NCBI RefSeq assembly: GCF_029338255.1 | Contig: NZ_CP119787.1 | Span: forward strand, 930,001 to 994,000 | Direction of reading: 5' to 3' | DNA: 64,000 bases | DNA from: Haloarcula halobia | Lineage (GTDB): Archaea > Halobacteriota > Halobacteria > Halobacteriales > Haloarculaceae | Shown: positions 17,089-26,821 of the stretch, piece by piece | How the letters are laid out: each line of letters starts with the position of its first letter | How positions within the stretch are numbered: the stretch's first letter is position 1 | Program-made: the position numbers and the translations under genes | The notes under the pieces: model-generated | Database searches by the model: none | Seen by the model: only the letters and a program-made list of their open reading frames with translations | Told to the model about the DNA's origin: nothing

Positions 17089-17706
17089 ATGTTCGACGCA
17101 CGCCCGGACCGAGACGCCGAGGTCGTCCTCGTCGGTCGGTCCAACGTCGGGAAGTCGACGCTGATGCGCGAGATAACCGGCCACACGTTCTCGACCGGCC
17201 AGCGCCCCGGCGTCACCCGCAAGCCCAACCACTACGACTGGGCCCCCCAGGACTTCGTCGTCACCGACCTCCCCGGTTTCGGGTTCATGAAAGGTGTCCC
17301 CGACGACGTCCGCGAGCAGATCAAGACCGACGTCGTCCGCTACGTCGAGGCGAACGCCGGGAAGATTCTCGTGGGGGTGCTGGTCGTCGACGGGAAATCG
17401 GTCGTCGACATCATCGACCGGCACTCCGGTCCCGACGAGATACCCCACGACGTCGAGATGTTCCACTTCCTCCGGGAGGTCGGCGTCGAACCCGTCGTCG
17501 CGGTCAACAAGATGGACAAGGTCGACGACGAGGACCAGCGCCTGAACGACCTCTGTGAGCGACTCGGCCTGCACCCGCCCTGGCAGCAGTGGCAGGAGAC
17601 TATCGCCCCCATCAGCGCCAAACGCGGCAGCATCGGCCCGCTGAACGAGGCTGTTCGCCACCACCTCCACGAGGCCGAGCGCGACGACCTCTTTCAGTTC
17701 TTCTAA
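17089..17706 (+). CDS. engB: EngB-type ribosome-associated GTPase
   Basis: A 205-residue TRAFAC GTPase with G1 GRSNVGKST (16-24), G2 threonine in GVTRKP, G3 DLPG (60-63) and G4 NKMD (140-143). EngB/YsxC/YihA proteins help assemble the large ribosomal subunit. Divergent from DUF389. The stop is followed at once by a nested inverted-repeat element. Confidence 0.93.
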   Translation: MFDARPDRDAEVVLVGRSNVGKSTLMREITGHTFSTGQRPGVTRKPNHYDWAPQDFVVTDLPGFGFMKGVPDDVREQIKTDVVRYVEANAGKILVGVLVVDGKSVVDIIDRHSGPDEIPHDVEMFHFLREVGVEPVVAVNKMDKVDDEDQRLNDLCERLGLHPPWQQWQETIAPISAKRGSIGPLNEAVRHHLHEAERDDLFQFF

Positions 17707-17982
17707 CCCACCTTTTTCGACGGGGGGTTCGCGCTCGCCGCCAGCGAGCGCTCGACCCCCGCCCGACAATCTGGACCAGAAAAGGTGGAATCGCCACGCT
17801 CACGGCTTCGCCGTTCGCGTTGGAGGTCGTATTGCGACCTCGCTCGCGGCGATTCCGTGAACCGCCGCGCTTCGCTCGGCGGCTGCTCGCACTGACGTCG
17901 TGTACGTATCGGAAAACGGTTCCCTTGATTACTGTCGGCACTCGCGAGTCGCTTTCCGCAGGACCGTTCGATAGTCAGGAGA
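17707..17982. repeat. Nested inverted-repeat element after engB
   Basis: CCACCTTTT (17708-17716) pairs with AAAAGGTGG (17780-17788). The interior is itself a near-palindrome (GGGGGTTCGCGCTCGC... to ...GCGAGCGCTCGACCCCC). The remaining sequence to 17982 has short CGCT/GCGA palindromes and no gene. A similarly built element follows the aEF-2 gene. Confidence 0.6.
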
Positions 17983-18303
<321 letters not shown>

Positions 18304-18342
18304 TTAAACATTGTCGGGAGGCCGAACGGCGCCAGGGAGGGT

Positions 18343-20574
18343 CTAGCGTTCGGCAACGACGCTGTCGGCCAGTTCCACCGCTTCCCCGGCGACGGCCTCG
18401 TCGACCTCGCCGGCGTACCGGGCCCGCTCGCGGAGGGTCGCCAGCCGACGGATGCGGTCGTCCGCGTCGACGGCCTCGAGGTAGGCCCGGACCGTCTCGC
18501 CGGGGTCGCGCCGCCGCGTCCGGGACCCGAGGACGTACATCACCCGCTGGAAGGCCACCTCGACGTCCGTCTCGGGGTCCTCCCGGCGCTGGTAGCGGAG
18601 CCACAGCTCCCGCTGTACGCGGTCGACCAGGCCGGACCGGCGGGCACCCGCGACCACGCCCAGGAGGGCGACCAGGCCCAGGGCCGTCTCCTCTCGCGAC
18701 GGGAGGTCCGGGACCCGGAAGCCCTCGTCGTCGGCCTCTGCACCGCCGGCCGGTCCCGGCTGGGTCTGGATGCCCCCGGGCGGGGTCGAGGCCGTCCCGT
18801 TGGACTCGGTCGGGGTGGCCGTCTCGTTCGTCTCGGTCAGCGGCGGCGGCGTCGGCGTCTCCGTCTCCGTGAACTCGGTGTCGTCGGTCTCGCCGGTGTC
18901 GATGCCGGACTCGGCGGCGTCGCGGGCGTCCTCGAGTCGGCTCTGCTCGGCGCTCTCCCGGGGCCCACTTGGCGTCGGGTCGAACTGGACCCACCCCTGG
19001 TCGGGGACGTACACCTCGACCCAGGCGTGGGAGTCGAGGCCCCGGACGACCCATCGGTCCTCGTCGACCCGCTGGCCGGGCGTGTACCCGACGACGAACC
19101 GGGACGGAATCCCCTGCGTGCGCAGCATCGTCACCATGGTGGTCGCGAAGTACACGCAGTAGCCCTCGTCCATCCCGAAGAGGAACCTGTCGGCGACGTT
19201 CCGGTCCGGCCGTCGCACGTCCAGCGAGTAGCCCTTGTTGTTCTGGAGCCATCGCTCGACTACCAGTGCCACCTCGTAGTCGTTCTCGGCGTTCGCGGTG
19301 AGGACGGCCGTCTGCTCTCCGACCCGGTCGGGCGTGCTCTCGGGCACCTGCGTGTACCGCTCGCGGACTCCCGCCGGGTAGTCGTCGCCGCCCGACCGCA
19401 GCTGCTGGGGCGTCGCGACGAGCACCTCGCTCTCGACGGTGTAGCGGTCCCCGGCAAACAGCGTCCGGGTCGGCTGGAATCCGTCGTGGGTCGTCACCTC
19501 GACGTCGACGTCGCCGGTGTACTGGACCGGTTTCCAGGCGGCCGGCACCGTCGCGACGTCCGACTCCGCCTCGAAGGACTGGCGGAGCGTCCGGCTGTCG
19601 CCCGGCGGTCCGTCGAGTCGCCCACCGCCGTAGGTCCCCGTGTTCCCGGTCCGGACCCAGCCCTGGCCCGTGTAGCGGTCGTACGTCGCGACCCGCCAGT
19701 AGCGAGCCTCCGGGGTCTCGACGGTGAACCGGACCTCCGGCGACAGCGTAATCGAGCCCAGCACCTCGACGGTCTCGTCCGCGCTGAGGAGGCTCCCCTC
19801 CATCGTGGGCTGCTCGCCGGTCTCGGCGAACGACAGCGACTGGCCGGCTATCGGGGGCACGCGGGCCAGGGCGGCGGGCAGGACGATGATGGCCGCGAGC
19901 TGTTCGAGCACGGCCCGGCGGCCGGTGTCGACGCCGTCGTCGCGCGACACGTCGTCGCCGAACACCGGGCCGTCGACGCGGCGACCTTCGTCGACCGTCG
20001 TCGTCGGTGCGACGGTATCGAGCGTGCCGAAGCCGATGGTCGCCACGCCCCCGACGACGCCGAGCAACGTCGTGACGAGGCCCGCGTCCGTCGTCAGGAC
20101 GAGGAACCCGAGCGTGGTGGCCGCCGCCGCCGTCGCGGTGACGTACCACCGCCGGAGGGCGAAGTACCAGGTCAGGACGACCGGCGCGGGGGCGATAGAC
20201 AGTGCCCACAGCCTGACGTTCTCGATCTGCAACAGCGACCGCCCGGTCAGGAGCGCAACGAGGTCCGCGAGCAGCGCCGAGACCGCCGGCTGGGTCGCGA
20301 GGTTCGCGACGTACCACCCGAGGCCGCCGGCGAGCAGGACGGCGCCGACGACGACGGCCAGCGCGGGGCGGACGACCCGGGCCAGCGCCGTCCCGACCAC
20401 GAGTGAGAGCGCGACGACGACCAGGAACAGCGCCGGCGACCCGACGACGTCCGTCAGGTGAAACAGCGTCCGCAGCGGCGCGCCGAGCGCGAGCGCGACG
20501 CCGAGCAGCGCGAGGGCGCGCGTGCGACTCACCGGTGCCCGCTCGCCGACGCGCTCGCGCAGCGCCGGACTCAC
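18343..20574 (-). CDS. Transglutaminase-like membrane protein (TgpA type)
   Basis: 743 residues: about six N-terminal transmembrane helices (20-185), then an extracytoplasmic region containing a transglutaminase-like core with catalytic Cys473 (EGYCVYFATTM), His516 (LDSHAWVEVY) and Asp532 (VQFDPTP). After a Thr-rich linker (about 570-610) comes one more helix and a cytoplasmic DUF4129-like tail. Last gene of a moxR-DUF58-tgpA operon with 4-bp overlaps, a very common prokaryotic arrangement whose biological role is mostly unknown. The peptide substrate cannot be predicted. Confidence 0.93.
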   Translation of the reverse strand: MSPALRERVGERAPVSRTRALALLGVALALGAPLRTLFHLTDVVGSPALFLVVVALSLVVGTALARVVRPALAVVVGAVLLAGGLGWYVANLATQPAVSALLADLVALLTGRSLLQIENVRLWALSIAPAPVVLTWYFALRRWYVTATAAAATTLGFLVLTTDAGLVTTLLGVVGGVATIGFGTLDTVAPTTTVDEGRRVDGPVFGDDVSRDDGVDTGRRAVLEQLAAIIVLPAALARVPPIAGQSLSFAETGEQPTMEGSLLSADETVEVLGSITLSPEVRFTVETPEARYWRVATYDRYTGQGWVRTGNTGTYGGGRLDGPPGDSRTLRQSFEAESDVATVPAAWKPVQYTGDVDVEVTTHDGFQPTRTLFAGDRYTVESEVLVATPQQLRSGGDDYPAGVRERYTQVPESTPDRVGEQTAVLTANAENDYEVALVVERWLQNNKGYSLDVRRPDRNVADRFLFGMDEGYCVYFATTMVTMLRTQGIPSRFVVGYTPGQRVDEDRWVVRGLDSHAWVEVYVPDQGWVQFDPTPSGPRESAEQSRLEDARDAAESGIDTGETDDTEFTETETPTPPPLTETNETATPTESNGTASTPPGGIQTQPGPAGGAEADDEGFRVPDLPSREETALGLVALLGVVAGARRSGLVDRVQRELWLRYQRREDPETDVEVAFQRVMYVLGSRTRRRDPGETVRAYLEAVDADDRIRRLATLRERARYAGEVDEAVAGEAVELADSVVAER

Positions 20575-21545
20575 GATTCTCCCTCCCCGACGAGTGGTGT
20601 CTCCGTGTCCGTGGTCACGTCCGCGAAGGGGTGGTGCCGGCCGCCAGTGGCGACGGTCACGCCGTCGTCGTCGGCCCTGACGAGCACGTCGGCGTCGTCG
20701 GCCCGGTCGGTCTCACCGTGGGACGTGACGGCGAGCACCTCGAGCAGGCGGGTCCGGTGACTGTCGCCGAAGCCGACCGGCACCGACCCGCCGGGGACCG
20801 CCAGTTCGACCGCGACGCCGCCGTCCAGGGCGGCCATCGCCACGGTGGCGACGGCCGCCGCCATCGCGCCGTCGGTCCCCGGGGTGGCTTCGCCGACGAC
20901 GAGGATGCCGTCGTCGCTCCGGTGGTCGTCGTACTCCCTGACCAGGAGTTCGTCGCGTTTGGCGCTCGATTTCCAGTGGACGTCCCGCAGCGAGTCGCCC
21001 GGGACGTACTCGCGGAGGCGGTCGAACGCCTGTCGTTCCTCGGGTTCGGGCGAGAGCGTCCGTGTGAAGGCGTCCGGCCCGCCCATCCGGTAGACCGGCG
21101 GGTAGACGAGCACGTCGTCGACGACGTCGACGGTCGTCCCCCGACGGACCAGACCAAGGACGTCCGTCACGACCACGTCGACCGGGCCGATGCGGTGCTC
21201 GCCCCGGCGCTCGTAGGTCACCTCGTACGCGACGGTCGTCGGCAGCGACCGCCTGACCGTCGTCGCCCCGTCGAGGGCGTCGGGCACGCGGTCGGTCACC
21301 CTCGCGATGCCGCTGCCCTCGACGGTGAGTTCGACGTCGCGTCGGTCGCCGGGGAACCCGCGCCGCGGCGGGTCACGCTCGACGGTCGGCGTGCCCGCGA
21401 GGCGGACCTGGACGGCGGCCGCGAGGACGGCGACGAACAGCGGGCCGGCGACGGCGTTCAGTCCCGGTTGCCCGAATCGAACGCCCATGACGACGGCCGC
21501 GGTGGCGACGGCCAGCACGCCGACGCCGCGACGGGTCGGTCTCAT
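20571..21545 (-). CDS. DUF58 domain protein
   Basis: 324 residues with two N-terminal hydrophobic helices (10-45), a beta-sandwich region and the DUF58 signature REYVPGDSLRDVHWKSSAKRD (about 195-215), followed by a vWA-like fold lacking clear MIDAS residues. In MoxR operons these proteins are thought to be partners or substrates of the AAA+ ATPase. Overlaps both neighbours by 4 bp, so it is translated as a coupled unit. Confidence 0.92.
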   Translation of the reverse strand: MRPTRRGVGVLAVATAAVVMGVRFGQPGLNAVAGPLFVAVLAAAVQVRLAGTPTVERDPPRRGFPGDRRDVELTVEGSGIARVTDRVPDALDGATTVRRSLPTTVAYEVTYERRGEHRIGPVDVVVTDVLGLVRRGTTVDVVDDVLVYPPVYRMGGPDAFTRTLSPEPEERQAFDRLREYVPGDSLRDVHWKSSAKRDELLVREYDDHRSDDGILVVGEATPGTDGAMAAAVATVAMAALDGGVAVELAVPGGSVPVGFGDSHRTRLLEVLAVTSHGETDRADDADVLVRADDDGVTVATGGRHHPFADVTTDTETPLVGEGES

Positions 21546-22501
21546 TCGACGGCGACGGTCTCGAGCGCCTCGGCGACGAGCGCGTCGGCGGTCTGCTCGC
21601 TACTGTCGGTCTGTATCCGGTGTGGCAGCACCACGGGCGCCTCCTGCTGGACGTCGTCCGGGACGACGTAGGCGCGCCCCTCCAGCACCGCCCGGCCCTG
21701 GGCGGCCCGGAGCAACGAGAGGCTCCCGCGGGGGCTGACGCCCAACTGGGCCCGCTCGCGCGTGAACCGCGCCAGCCGGGTCGCGTACTCGCGAATCGAC
21801 TGCTCGACGGTCACGCCGGCGACGGTGTCGCGAGCGGCCGCGAGCGCGTCGATGCTGGCCACCGGCGACAGCTCCTCGATGGGGTGGTGACCCACCACCT
21901 TCCCGAGCATGTCCGCCTCCTCGCGCTCGCCGGGGTAGCCCAGGTGCAGTTTCGTCATGAAGCGGTCGAGCTCGGCCATCGGCAGGTCGTAGGCCCGGTT
22001 CTGCTCGACGGTGTTCTGGGTCGCGATGACGGTGAAGGGCTGGGGGACGGCGTGGGTGGTCCCGTCGGCGGAGACCTGCCCCTCCTCCATCGCCTCAAGC
22101 AGGGCCGACTGGGTCTTGGGCGGGGCGCGGTTTATCTCGTCGCCCAGCACGACGTTGCCGAAGATGGGGCCGGGGCGAAACTCGAACTCCTGGGTCTTCT
22201 GGTTGAAGACGTTCACCCCGGTCACGTCCGTCGGCAGCAGGTCCGGCGTGAACTGGATGCGTTTGAACGCCCCGTCGACGGAGGCGGCCACGGCCCGGGC
22301 CAGCATCGTCTTGCCGACGCCGGGGACGTCCTCCAGGAGAACGTGGCCACGGCCCAGCACGGCGACGACGAGGTGCTCGATCTCGTCGTGGTGGCCGACG
22401 ATGACCTTCTCGACGTTCTCGATGACGTCCGTCGCCACCCGCGTGGCGTCGGGAACTGCGCTGTCCGACTGCTGTCCTCGTGAGGTGTCCGTGTCTGTCA
22501 T
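21542..22501 (-). CDS. MoxR-type AAA+ ATPase
   Basis: 319 residues: Walker A (EDVPGVGKT, to residue 65), Walker B (VVLGDEINR, 117-125), sensor 1 (IATQN), and a C-terminal lid domain with SPRGSLSLLRAAQ. MoxR ATPases act as chaperones that assemble or insert metal cofactors or surface complexes. First gene of the operon. Upstream 167 bp separate it from the zinc-ribbon gene. Confidence 0.94.
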   Translation of the reverse strand: MTDTDTSRGQQSDSAVPDATRVATDVIENVEKVIVGHHDEIEHLVVAVLGRGHVLLEDVPGVGKTMLARAVAASVDGAFKRIQFTPDLLPTDVTGVNVFNQKTQEFEFRPGPIFGNVVLGDEINRAPPKTQSALLEAMEEGQVSADGTTHAVPQPFTVIATQNTVEQNRAYDLPMAELDRFMTKLHLGYPGEREEADMLGKVVGHHPIEELSPVASIDALAAARDTVAGVTVEQSIREYATRLARFTRERAQLGVSPRGSLSLLRAAQGRAVLEGRAYVVPDDVQQEAPVVLPHRIQTDSSEQTADALVAEALETVAVE

Positions 22502-22668
22502 GGGTAAGTGTCAGCCCGCGGAACGTACCGATGGGTCGACGGTGTGCTCACGCCCCCCAGCGACGTGTCGTTCCTGCGCATGTCGAGTGCGGGTCGGTCG
22601 TACACCCGTCTTGGGAGCGGATACAGGTAACTTTGCTGGGTGCGAACCAGCCCCACACACGACCGGGC

Positions 22669-23001
22669 TTACCACTCCTTGCAGTCCGGACACACGAGCG
22701 CCCCGTCCTGGTGCCAGCGTCGCTCTGCTGGCGCGCCACACGACCCGCACGTGGTCCCCTCGTCAGACCACGCGTAGGTCGTCGTCGCGGGCGTGACCGC
22801 CTCGTCTCCGGGAACCACTCCGTCGCCGCCCGGTTCGCTGGTGGTGCGCCCTCCCTCCGTCTCTCCCGTGGTGGCGTCCGTGTCCGCCGTCGCCGCTCCG
22901 CCCGGCCCGTCCGCACTCCCGTCTGGGTCGCTCGCCCCGGTGTCGTCCTCGTTGTCGTCCCCGCTCCCAAGGAAGTCGTCGAGCGATGCGTCTTCGGCCA
23001 T
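22669..23001 (-). CDS. Acidic protein with C-terminal zinc ribbon
   Basis: 110 residues: a short conserved-looking head (MAEDASLDDFLGS), a low-complexity Asp/Gly/Thr linker of about 60 residues, and a C-terminal zinc ribbon with CGSCGAPAERRW and CPDCKEW (four cysteines in C-x2-C pairs). Haloarchaeal DUF7573-like proteins have this design, as far as I recall. The start at MAED was chosen over one 63 bp upstream because the longer N-terminus lacks acidic composition. Role unknown; it may bind nucleic acid or protein. Confidence 0.75.
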   Translation of the reverse strand: MAEDASLDDFLGSGDDNEDDTGASDPDGSADGPGGAATADTDATTGETEGGRTTSEPGGDGVVPGDEAVTPATTTYAWSDEGTTCGSCGAPAERRWHQDGALVCPDCKEW

Positions 23002-23090
23002 ACCCTCTCTCCGGGCGGCCGCGGCAAATACCTGTCCCGCCGCCGGGAGCGAACAGAAGCGCAAAGTAGGGCCCCTGCCAACGACGACCC

Positions 23091-23306
23091 ATGCAAGGAC
23101 TCCTCACGGAACTCGTCACGAGCGTCCTGGAGATGCCGGGCAAGTTCCTCACCGTCGCGCTCAACGACCCGCTGGCAGCGGTGCTGTTGCTCGTCGGGGC
23201 CGTCATCACGACGCTCTCTGTCGCGGCCTTCGGCTATCTCTCGCTCGGGGCCGCCCTGTCGTTGCTCACGCCGTCAGGCGGTCGACGACCGCCCCAAGCA
23301 GAGTGA
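23091..23306 (+). CDS. Small membrane protein
   Basis: 71 residues with an amphipathic N-terminus (MQGLLTELVTSVLEMPGKF) and two hydrophobic stretches (about 27-46 and 48-60). It overlaps the 3' end of mer by 41 bp on the opposite strand. No family is recognised, but the composition and the divergent position to the zinc-ribbon gene support it. Confidence 0.6.
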   Translation: MQGLLTELVTSVLEMPGKFLTVALNDPLAAVLLLVGAVITTLSVAAFGYLSLGAALSLLTPSGGRRPPQAE

Positions 23307-24246
23307 TCGACGTCCCGACGTCCGGGCCGAGCGGCGACGCGTAGACGACGCTGTCGGCGTGTTCTCGCAGTTCGTCGGTCCGCTCGGCGACGTCGTCGGG
23401 CGTCCCCGCGATGCAGAAGGCGTCAATCATCGCCTCGGTGACCAGCCCGAACGCCCGTTCGAACTCGCCGGCGGAGATGGCCGCGCCGATGTCGTCGGCC
23501 GTCCCGTGGTCGAGGCCGTGCCGGTCGAGCACCGGCGGGGGCGACCCCGCGGTGACGAAGGCGACGGGGGGCCGGGCGGCCTCGCGGGCGGTCTCAGCGT
23601 CTTCTGCGACCGACACGCTGGCGTAGGCCGCCAGGTCGAACTCGCCCCGCGAGTCGGGGCGCTCGTCGGCCATCGCCGCGACCTCCTCGCGGGCCCACGC
23701 GAGGTCCTTCGGGTGCGCCCCGTTGTAGAGCGCGCCGTCGGCGTGTTTCGCGGCCATCCGGGTCATGTGTGGGCCCTGCGCGCCGACGTAGACCGGGATG
23801 TCGTCGCCGACGTCGTAGTTCAGGCCCGCGTCGTCGGCCCGGAACGTGCCGTCGTGGTCGACGCGCTCGCCGGCCCACAGGCGCCGGGCGACGGTGAACG
23901 TCTCGAGGACGCGCCGCAGCGCGTCGTCGTGGTCGAACCCGAGGTTCCGAATCGTCGACCTGTCTCCCGGGCCGATGCCGAAGACGGCGCGACCGTCGCT
24001 CAGCTCCTCGAGCGTGGCCACCCGCGAGGCCAGTGTCACCGGGTGGGTCTCGTAGGGGTTGGCGATGCCCGGCCCCAGCGCCACTGCGTCGGTCCGGGCG
24101 GCCATCTGGGCTAAGGCCATAAACTGGTCGCGGTTGTTGTAGTGGTGGCTCGCGAACACCGCGTCGAACCCCTCGGTCGCTGCCGAGGCCGCGAACTCTG
24201 CGAGCTGTGCAACTGGCTGTTCCGGCGTGAGTTCAATCGCGTACAT
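23266..24246 (-). CDS. mer: F420-dependent methylenetetrahydromethanopterin/folate reductase-like (Mer, luciferase-like family)
   Basis: A 326-residue bacterial-luciferase-like (LLM) protein with a TIM-barrel and F420-binding features: FDAVFASHHYNNRD, ALGPGIANPYETHPV, DGRAVFGIGPGDRSTI. In methanogens Mer reduces the C1-carrying pterin with F420H2. In haloarchaea, which lack methanogenesis, the homologue probably acts on a folate or pterin C1 carrier. It overlaps cofE by 14 bp, so it is co-translated with the enzyme that completes F420; the same pairing is known in Haloferax. The start MYAIELTPEQP was chosen since upstream sequence belongs to cofE. Confidence 0.85.
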   Translation of the reverse strand: MYAIELTPEQPVAQLAEFAASAATEGFDAVFASHHYNNRDQFMALAQMAARTDAVALGPGIANPYETHPVTLASRVATLEELSDGRAVFGIGPGDRSTIRNLGFDHDDALRRVLETFTVARRLWAGERVDHDGTFRADDAGLNYDVGDDIPVYVGAQGPHMTRMAAKHADGALYNGAHPKDLAWAREEVAAMADERPDSRGEFDLAAYASVSVAEDAETAREAARPPVAFVTAGSPPPVLDRHGLDHGTADDIGAAISAGEFERAFGLVTEAMIDAFCIAGTPDDVAERTDELREHADSVVYASPLGPDVGTSITLLGAVVDRLTA

Positions 24247-25006
24247 GGGTCCACTCCCTGAGCGCCTGCCTGACCAGGTCGCTGTCCGCGTCCCGAAAGA
24301 GGTTGTCGCTGCCCGCGTGGTCGCCGAACGCGAAGTCCCGGACGACGGCCACGGGCGTGCCGCCGTCGCCCTCGCCGGTGACGAGGTTGGCCGCCCCGGC
24401 GAGTTCGTCGACGACGGACTGGACGGTCGCGCTGAGTTCGCGCCCGTCGCGGTCGGACTCGCCACGCCAGTCCCGCGAGGCGGGGATGCCGGCCCAGCCC
24501 AGCGCGACCCCGCGCTGGCCGTGCCGGAACGGGCGCCCCGACGTGTCGGTCACGACGACGGCGGGTTCGACGCCGGCGTGCTCGCGGATGCGCTCGCGGA
24601 TGCGCTCGGCGCTCGCGGTCGGGTCCGCGGGCAGCAAGAGCAGGTCGGCGTCGGGCACGTTCGAGCGGTCGATGCCCGCGTTGACCGTGATGTGCCCGAA
24701 GCGGGTGACCGCGAGGACGAACGGGGCCTCGATGAGTATCTCCTCGCTCTCCTCGATGACCGCCTGCGCGAATCGGGGGTCTTTCTCGTCACCGGTGGCG
24801 GCCTCGATGGCGGCGGCGATGGCCCGTGCCCGGTCGCCGGCCGGGAACGACGCCAGGTCGGCCTGTCGCCCCTCGGCCTTCGAGACGATGGTGCTCGCGA
24901 CACAGACCACGTCGTCGTCTCGAAGGTCGGCCCGCCCGGCGACGAGTCGCCCGACGTCGTCGCCGGGCGTTACCTCCGGCAGCCCCTCGACCGCGAATAC
25001 CTCCAT
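24233..25006 (-). CDS. cofE: Coenzyme F420-0:L-glutamate ligase
   Basis: A 257-residue GTP-dependent ligase that adds gamma-linked glutamates to F420-0. It has the family start VEGLPEVTPGDDV, STIVSKAEGR, the ITVNAGIDRSNVP block and the VVTDTSGRPFRHGQRGVALG metal-binding loop. First of a two-gene unit with mer. F420 is the hydride carrier used by several haloarchaeal oxidoreductases. Confidence 0.95.
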   Translation of the reverse strand: MEVFAVEGLPEVTPGDDVGRLVAGRADLRDDDVVCVASTIVSKAEGRQADLASFPAGDRARAIAAAIEAATGDEKDPRFAQAVIEESEEILIEAPFVLAVTRFGHITVNAGIDRSNVPDADLLLLPADPTASAERIRERIREHAGVEPAVVVTDTSGRPFRHGQRGVALGWAGIPASRDWRGESDRDGRELSATVQSVVDELAGAANLVTGEGDGGTPVAVVRDFAFGDHAGSDNLFRDADSDLVRQALREWTHVRD

Positions 25007-25139
25007 ACCTCCTCTGCGTGGTGCACCCGAAAAAGCCCCCTGATAGTTGCAAGACCGGAACGCGGTGGCAATCGTTGCTGGTTCCGCCGCGGGGCCACCG
25101 TGCCCGCTCCCGCCGGTCGGGGTCCGAGCGGGGACCCGC

Positions 25140-25628
25140 TCAGACCTCGTGGACTGTCACGTCCAGCTCCCCGCCGGCGACGCGAACGGTGAGCATCGTC
25201 GCCCGATCGGCCGGCGACGCACCCGTCGCGCTCCCGGGATTGAGCAGTCTGACGTCGTCGTGGACCGTCTCGAGGACCTCGTGGGTGTGGCCGGCGACGC
25301 CGACGGCGTCGGGGCCCGCCGCCTCACGGACGACGTTCGCCACGCGAGTCTCGTAGCCACTCCGGGACCCGGTGCCGTGCGTGACGACGAACGTGACGCC
25401 GCCGAGGTCGACCGTCGCGACGTCCGGGAGGCCCATGCGCCGGTCCATGTTCCCCGCGACGGCGGTCAACCGCGACGCCATCGCCCTGACGTTCGCCAGC
25501 GTCCCCTCGGTGTCGAAGTCGCCGGTGTGGATGACGTGGTCGGCCGTCTCGATGCGTTCCCGGAAGGGCGACGGAATCGTGTGGGCACGGGACGGGATGT
25601 GCGTGTCGCCGATGACTGCGACGTCCAT
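25140..25628 (-). CDS. YfcE/MJ0936-type metallophosphoesterase
   Basis: 162 residues with all metallophosphoesterase motifs: GDTH (7-10), HTGDFD, GNMD, VVTHG and GHTHE. These bind two metals and hydrolyse phosphodiesters. The ATG at MDVAVIGDTH is the natural start since the first strand begins there. Small YfcE-like enzymes act on cyclic or model phosphodiesters; the physiological substrate is unknown. Confidence 0.92.
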   Translation of the reverse strand: MDVAVIGDTHIPSRAHTIPSPFRERIETADHVIHTGDFDTEGTLANVRAMASRLTAVAGNMDRRMGLPDVATVDLGGVTFVVTHGTGSRSGYETRVANVVREAAGPDAVGVAGHTHEVLETVHDDVRLLNPGSATGASPADRATMLTVRVAGGELDVTVHEV

Positions 25629-25664
25629 GTGCCCCCATCGAGTGCCGGACAAAATTTTCTGTCG

Positions 25665-25976
25665 CTACTCGGCGGCCTCGACCGACGGGAGGACGTCCCG
25701 CAGCTCCTCGAGTCGACCGACCAGGTGGCCGACACCCTCGTTGATGACCTCGAGGCGCCTCTCGATGTCGTCGGCGGGAATCGCGCCCTGGGGTGTCGGC
25801 TCGACCAGTTCGTCGTCCTCGAGCATCCGTAGCGAGTACCGTACCTTGTGTTCGGGAATCCCGGTCTCCTCGGAGAGTCTGACGATGCCGATGGGTCCCT
25901 CGTCGATGACGGCCTCGAGAATGGCGAGGTCCCGGCTCTCCTTGTCGACCTGCTTGATGAGTCGGTCCGTTCCCAT
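25665..25976 (-). CDS. Winged-helix transcription regulator
   Basis: 103 residues with an N-terminal winged helix (DLAILEAVIDEGPIGIVRLSEETGIPEHKVRYSLRMLEDDELVEPT), followed by a short coiled-coil-like tail (ERRLEVINEGVGHLVGRLEELRDVL) suitable for dimerisation. Conserved across haloarchaea as a small regulator. The operator is not evident. It ends 36 bp before the phosphoesterase start, so the two could be co-transcribed. Confidence 0.8.
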   Translation of the reverse strand: MGTDRLIKQVDKESRDLAILEAVIDEGPIGIVRLSEETGIPEHKVRYSLRMLEDDELVEPTPQGAIPADDIERRLEVINEGVGHLVGRLEELRDVLPSVEAAE

Positions 25977-26066
25977 GAAGAATCGTACGCGAACGTAGCG
26001 TTCGATGTTATATAAACGCTGGCGGTTTCGCCCCCCGCCTGACCCGCGGTGCGTACCGTGTCCTCT

Positions 26067-26720
26067 TCACTCGTCGCCGACGGGCGTGCGACGGAGCTCG
26101 TCCAGCTGGTCGCGCAGCCGGCTCAGCTCCGTCTCCAGCTCCTCGCGCCGGTCGATGAGCGCGCTCAGCTCCTCGGTGTTGACCGAGTAGTCGTTCTCCA
26201 GTGCGACGTCCAACGCGTCTGTCGTCGCCGCGGCGAGGTCCGTCGAGACGCGCAGCACCTCGCTGGGGGTCCCCCGGGACTCGTACAGCTCGACGTCACC
26301 CGAGAGCGGCCGGTAGGTCACCATCGGCGACTCGAGCTCGCGGTGGTAGGTCACCGTATAGCTGGTGTCTGTGACCGGGTTGTGGCGATCCTCGGCCCGT
26401 TCGGTCCGCACGACGTTGAACGGGTCGGCCAGGGTCGGGTAGGTGTCGGCCAGGTCCCGCAACTGGTCCGCGGCCGTCACGTCGAGCTGGGCCTCGACGT
26501 CGCCGAAGAACTGCCGGGAGTTCGTGAGGCTGAAAGCCACCGTGTAGAACACCGACTCGTCGCTGTCCGCGAGGTCCCGGACCCGCTCGCGGACCTCCTC
26601 GTGGCGCCCCTCGATGGTCAGGCGCTCGAGCTCGTCGAGCAGCGCCCGGACGCCCCGTTCGCGCTCCAGGAACGACTCGACGATGGCCCGCGGCATCTCC
26701 TCTCCGTCCACGTCGTCCAT
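26067..26720 (-). CDS. Haloarchaeal cytoplasmic protein with C-terminal coiled coil
   Basis: A 217-residue acidic protein without signal or membrane segments. The N-terminal half is helical (VESFLERERGVRALLDELERL), the middle has a beta-rich ADTYPTLADPFNVVRTERAED region, and the end forms a heptad-like coil (LIDRREELETELSRLRDQLDELR). No known domain was identified. The start at MDDVDGEE lies just after a TATA-like minus-strand stretch (CTGTTTAG, 26742-26749). Confidence 0.7.
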   Translation of the reverse strand: MDDVDGEEMPRAIVESFLERERGVRALLDELERLTIEGRHEEVRERVRDLADSDESVFYTVAFSLTNSRQFFGDVEAQLDVTAADQLRDLADTYPTLADPFNVVRTERAEDRHNPVTDTSYTVTYHRELESPMVTYRPLSGDVELYESRGTPSEVLRVSTDLAAATTDALDVALENDYSVNTEELSALIDRREELETELSRLRDQLDELRRTPVGDE

Positions 26721-26821
26721 GCGTTGCCCTTCACGTGTGGCCACTAAACAGTTTGTCGCACACGGTCGTGCCACGATACTCGGTGGCACAAAACATATAT
26801 CACACCACGATGAGGGCTAAT

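Noticed and set aside
15715-17769. Long minus-strand frame extending DUF389 upstream over engB
   Set aside because: The upstream half is antisense to engB; the family N-terminus begins at the GTG at 16990-16992.
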